DNA of 64,000 bases from Sediminibacterium goheungense (GTDB taxonomy: Bacteria; Bacteroidota; Bacteroidia; Chitinophagales; Chitinophagaceae): NCBI RefSeq assembly GCF_004361915.1, contig NZ_SNWP01000011.1, positions 806,001 through 870,000 of the forward strand, written 5' to 3'. Positions within the stretch are counted from its first letter, which is position 1; every line of letters starts with the position of its first letter. The notes beneath the pieces are model-generated. The model was not told where the DNA came from. It saw only the letters and a program-made list of their open reading frames with translations, and searched no databases. The position numbers and the translations under genes were made by a program. Shown piece after piece: positions 63,601-64,000 of the stretch.

Positions 63601-64000
63601 TCAGTGGCCTGAATCTTATAACAGGTACAGTATCGGATGATATTGTTACCATTTCAAATGGGGTGCTACGAAAAAAAGCGGCTGAAACCTTTGCTGCTGA
63701 TTTTGTGGTAACCGGAACCAGTTTTTTAAAATGGGCGGATGGCGAAACCGTTCCGGCAGCCGGAAAGACTGCGATACAGTTGTTACAGGAAGGGGCTGTG
63801 AAAGCAATACATCCTACATATAATAATCCATCTGTCTCTATCAATGCGACACCCTCAGGTGGGAATGTTGAAATAGGTTCCAATATCAGTGTTACACTGG
63901 GTTCTACATTTACGCAGAATGATGCTGGTGCTGCCACCACCACCACTTACAGGAAGAATGGAATCGGTATGGGTAGTAATACTGATAATGTTACCAATAT
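60660..64000 (+). CDS. long repeat-containing surface protein (partial, runs off the window)
   Basis: An ATG at 60660 opens a frame that stays open to the window end (1113 residues seen). A signal peptide (FLLIWISLAAAVQAQ-like) is followed by a domain common in Bacteroidota surface proteins (NGFSFQAVARDANGNIAPNR, then EGIFSIIVGEGSQPS), then a low-complexity Ser/Thr/Leu/Ile-rich repeat region in the style of tail fibres (QPNITSIGQLGNLSVTGT). Nine full 59-residue repeats and part of a tenth lie at 61887-63560. A run of nine G at 61247-61255 precedes them. A role as adhesin or fibre is inference. The gene is 4 bases after the T9SS protein gene. Confidence 0.9.
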   Translation, partial: MFKRILFLLIWISLAAAVQAQIIPNGFSFQAVARDANGNIAPNRVVYIQADVLKGATNAVSVYNELHQVTTTAEGIFSIIVGEGSQPSTKFSNIVWSDDTYSLKVKIAVTPVNPPVSWTYQNAFIDAGTVQLLSVPYAKVAGNGVDTSKIFFLRDTTKILGNYFNINRNIIPLLKEKLNVADSITGYVTPAQLKSAGGGASGWYDTTQMLSGYMRKNNAVTSISIDGENGIYGTVKNPYSTPLLSLSLKDITPLSVKSPFGSFNKLNADSVSASGITGTLATALQPNITGLGVLSSLTVSGILSAGTLSGTLSPQILSSITSLGNLSSITVTNNISTQSFNALTGSIANLSIPGTLAATNATISNLSGLNTLTITGAISANIISASSGVIGNLSVPGSITGGSFNGMLNGTIIQSNQPNITSIGQLGNLSVTGTVQAGVLSAATLNISQLGGLSNLSVANTLEAASLKGTIIQSNQPNITSIGQLGNLSVTGTVQAGVLSAATLNISQLGGLSNLSVANTLEAASLKGTIIQSNQPNITSVGQLGNLSVTGTVQAGVLSATTLNVSQLGGLSNLSVANTLEAASLKGTIIQASQPNITGVGQLGNLSVTGTVQAGVLSATTLNVSQLGGLSNLSVANTLEAASLKGTIIQASQPNITGVGQLGNLSVTGTVQAGVLSATTLNVSQLGGLSNLSVANTLEAASLKGTIIQASQPNITGVGQLSNLSVTGTVQAGVLSAATLNISQLGGLSNLSVANTLEAASLKGTITEASQPNITGIGQLGNLSVTGTVQAGVLSATTLNVSQLGGLSNLSVANTLEAASLKGTITEASQPNITGVGQLGNLSVTGTVQAGVLSATTLNVSQLGGLSNLSVANTLEAASLKGTIIQASQPNITSIGQLGNLSVTGTVQAGVLSAATLNVSQLGGLSNLSVANTLEAASLKGTITEASQPNITSIGQLSNLSVTGTGVATTFSATNASFSNISGLNLITGTVSDDIVTISNGVLRKKAAETFAADFVVTGTSFLKWADGETVPAAGKTAIQLLQEGAVKAIHPTYNNPSVSINATPSGGNVEIGSNISVTLGSTFTQNDAGAATTTTYRKNGIGMGSNTDNVTN
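61247..61255 (+). repeat. G9 homopolymer tract inside the surface-protein gene
   Basis: Nine consecutive G occur in the coding sequence at about codon 197-199 (GCG GGG GGG GGA). In an AT-rich genome such a run is rare by chance. Slippage by one base would stop the protein before the repeat region, so the tract is a candidate phase-variation switch. Confidence 0.75.
61887..63560 (+). repeat. 177-bp tandem repeats, nine full copies plus a partial tenth
   Basis: Copies begin at 61887, 62064, 62241, 62418, 62595, 62772, 62949, 63126, 63303 and 63480, a constant period of 177 bp (59 codons). The unit reads GTIIQSNQPNITSIGQLGNL, then SVTGTVQAGVLSAATLN and ISQLGGLSNLSVANTLEAAS. Copies differ at few bases, mostly in blocks (GGAACTATTATACAA against GGAACAATTACAGAA), which points to recent duplication and gene conversion. 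The last copy breaks off near 63560. Confidence 0.95.

Noticed and set aside
63524..63946. 140-codon minus-strand frame at the right end
   Set aside because: It is antisense to the open plus-strand frame and mirrors its Val/Thr-rich composition.

Overview
The window reads as a chromosomal segment of a Bacteroidota bacterium, most likely a member of the Chitinophagaceae or a close relative. The evidence is a SusC/SusD outer-membrane pair, a type IX secretion sorting tail, promoters of the TTTG-N19-TAnnTTTG kind, few Shine-Dalgarno sequences, and a cell-wall/division cluster in the order ftsW-murG-murC-ftsQ-ftsA-ftsZ. No tRNA, rRNA, CRISPR array or transposase was recognised. The assignment to family level is inference from gene content.

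Bases 1-7256 hold the end of a dcw cluster (FtsW C-terminus, MurG, MurC, FtsQ, FtsA, FtsZ). Bases 7372-14915 carry ordinary genes: an epimerase-like protein, an ABC exporter, a fused beta-oxidation enzyme, GatC, an ABC ATPase and a cobalamin adenosyltransferase. A 26-codon unannotated membrane peptide with its own terminator lies between the beta-oxidation gene and gatC. Bases 14973-20829 are accessory DNA: a PIN-domain toxin-antitoxin pair on the minus strand, then five single-gene units all on the plus strand. The gaps between these units look like large integron attC sites. The cargo is one unknown protein, two SUKH (SMI1/KNR4) proteins, a broken DUF4304 gene and an intact DUF4304 gene. No integrase is present, so this resembles an integrase-less cassette cluster and is the most interesting part of the window.

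Bases 20919-32195 return to housekeeping functions: LolD, a DUF2795 protein, SemiSWEET, FabI, RecN, a TPR protein, a zinc-ribbon coiled-coil protein, a NIF3 protein, an aminotransferase, a photolyase and an FKBP. Bases 32440-38660 form a SusC-SusD-phosphodiesterase operon. Bases 38731-44055 hold an alcohol dehydrogenase, a dienelactone hydrolase, two paralogous secreted proteins, and a repressor-like gene with a HigBA-type module. Bases 44105-57287 hold GcvP, a DUF3667 protein, a cysteine-cluster protein, a CPA2 antiporter, RsmG, a glycosyltransferase, Tgt, an LptF/G permease and citrate synthase.

Bases 57456-64000 are a signalling and surface-protein locus: response regulator and histidine kinase on the minus strand, then a second, degenerate kinase, a T9SS-sorted protein and a very long surface protein on the plus strand. 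The surface protein is open to the window end, carries a run of nine G and then nine full 177-bp tandem repeats plus part of a tenth. Many intergenic gaps contain word-like degenerate tandem repeats that fold into long perfect hairpins; these recur in at least five unrelated places.
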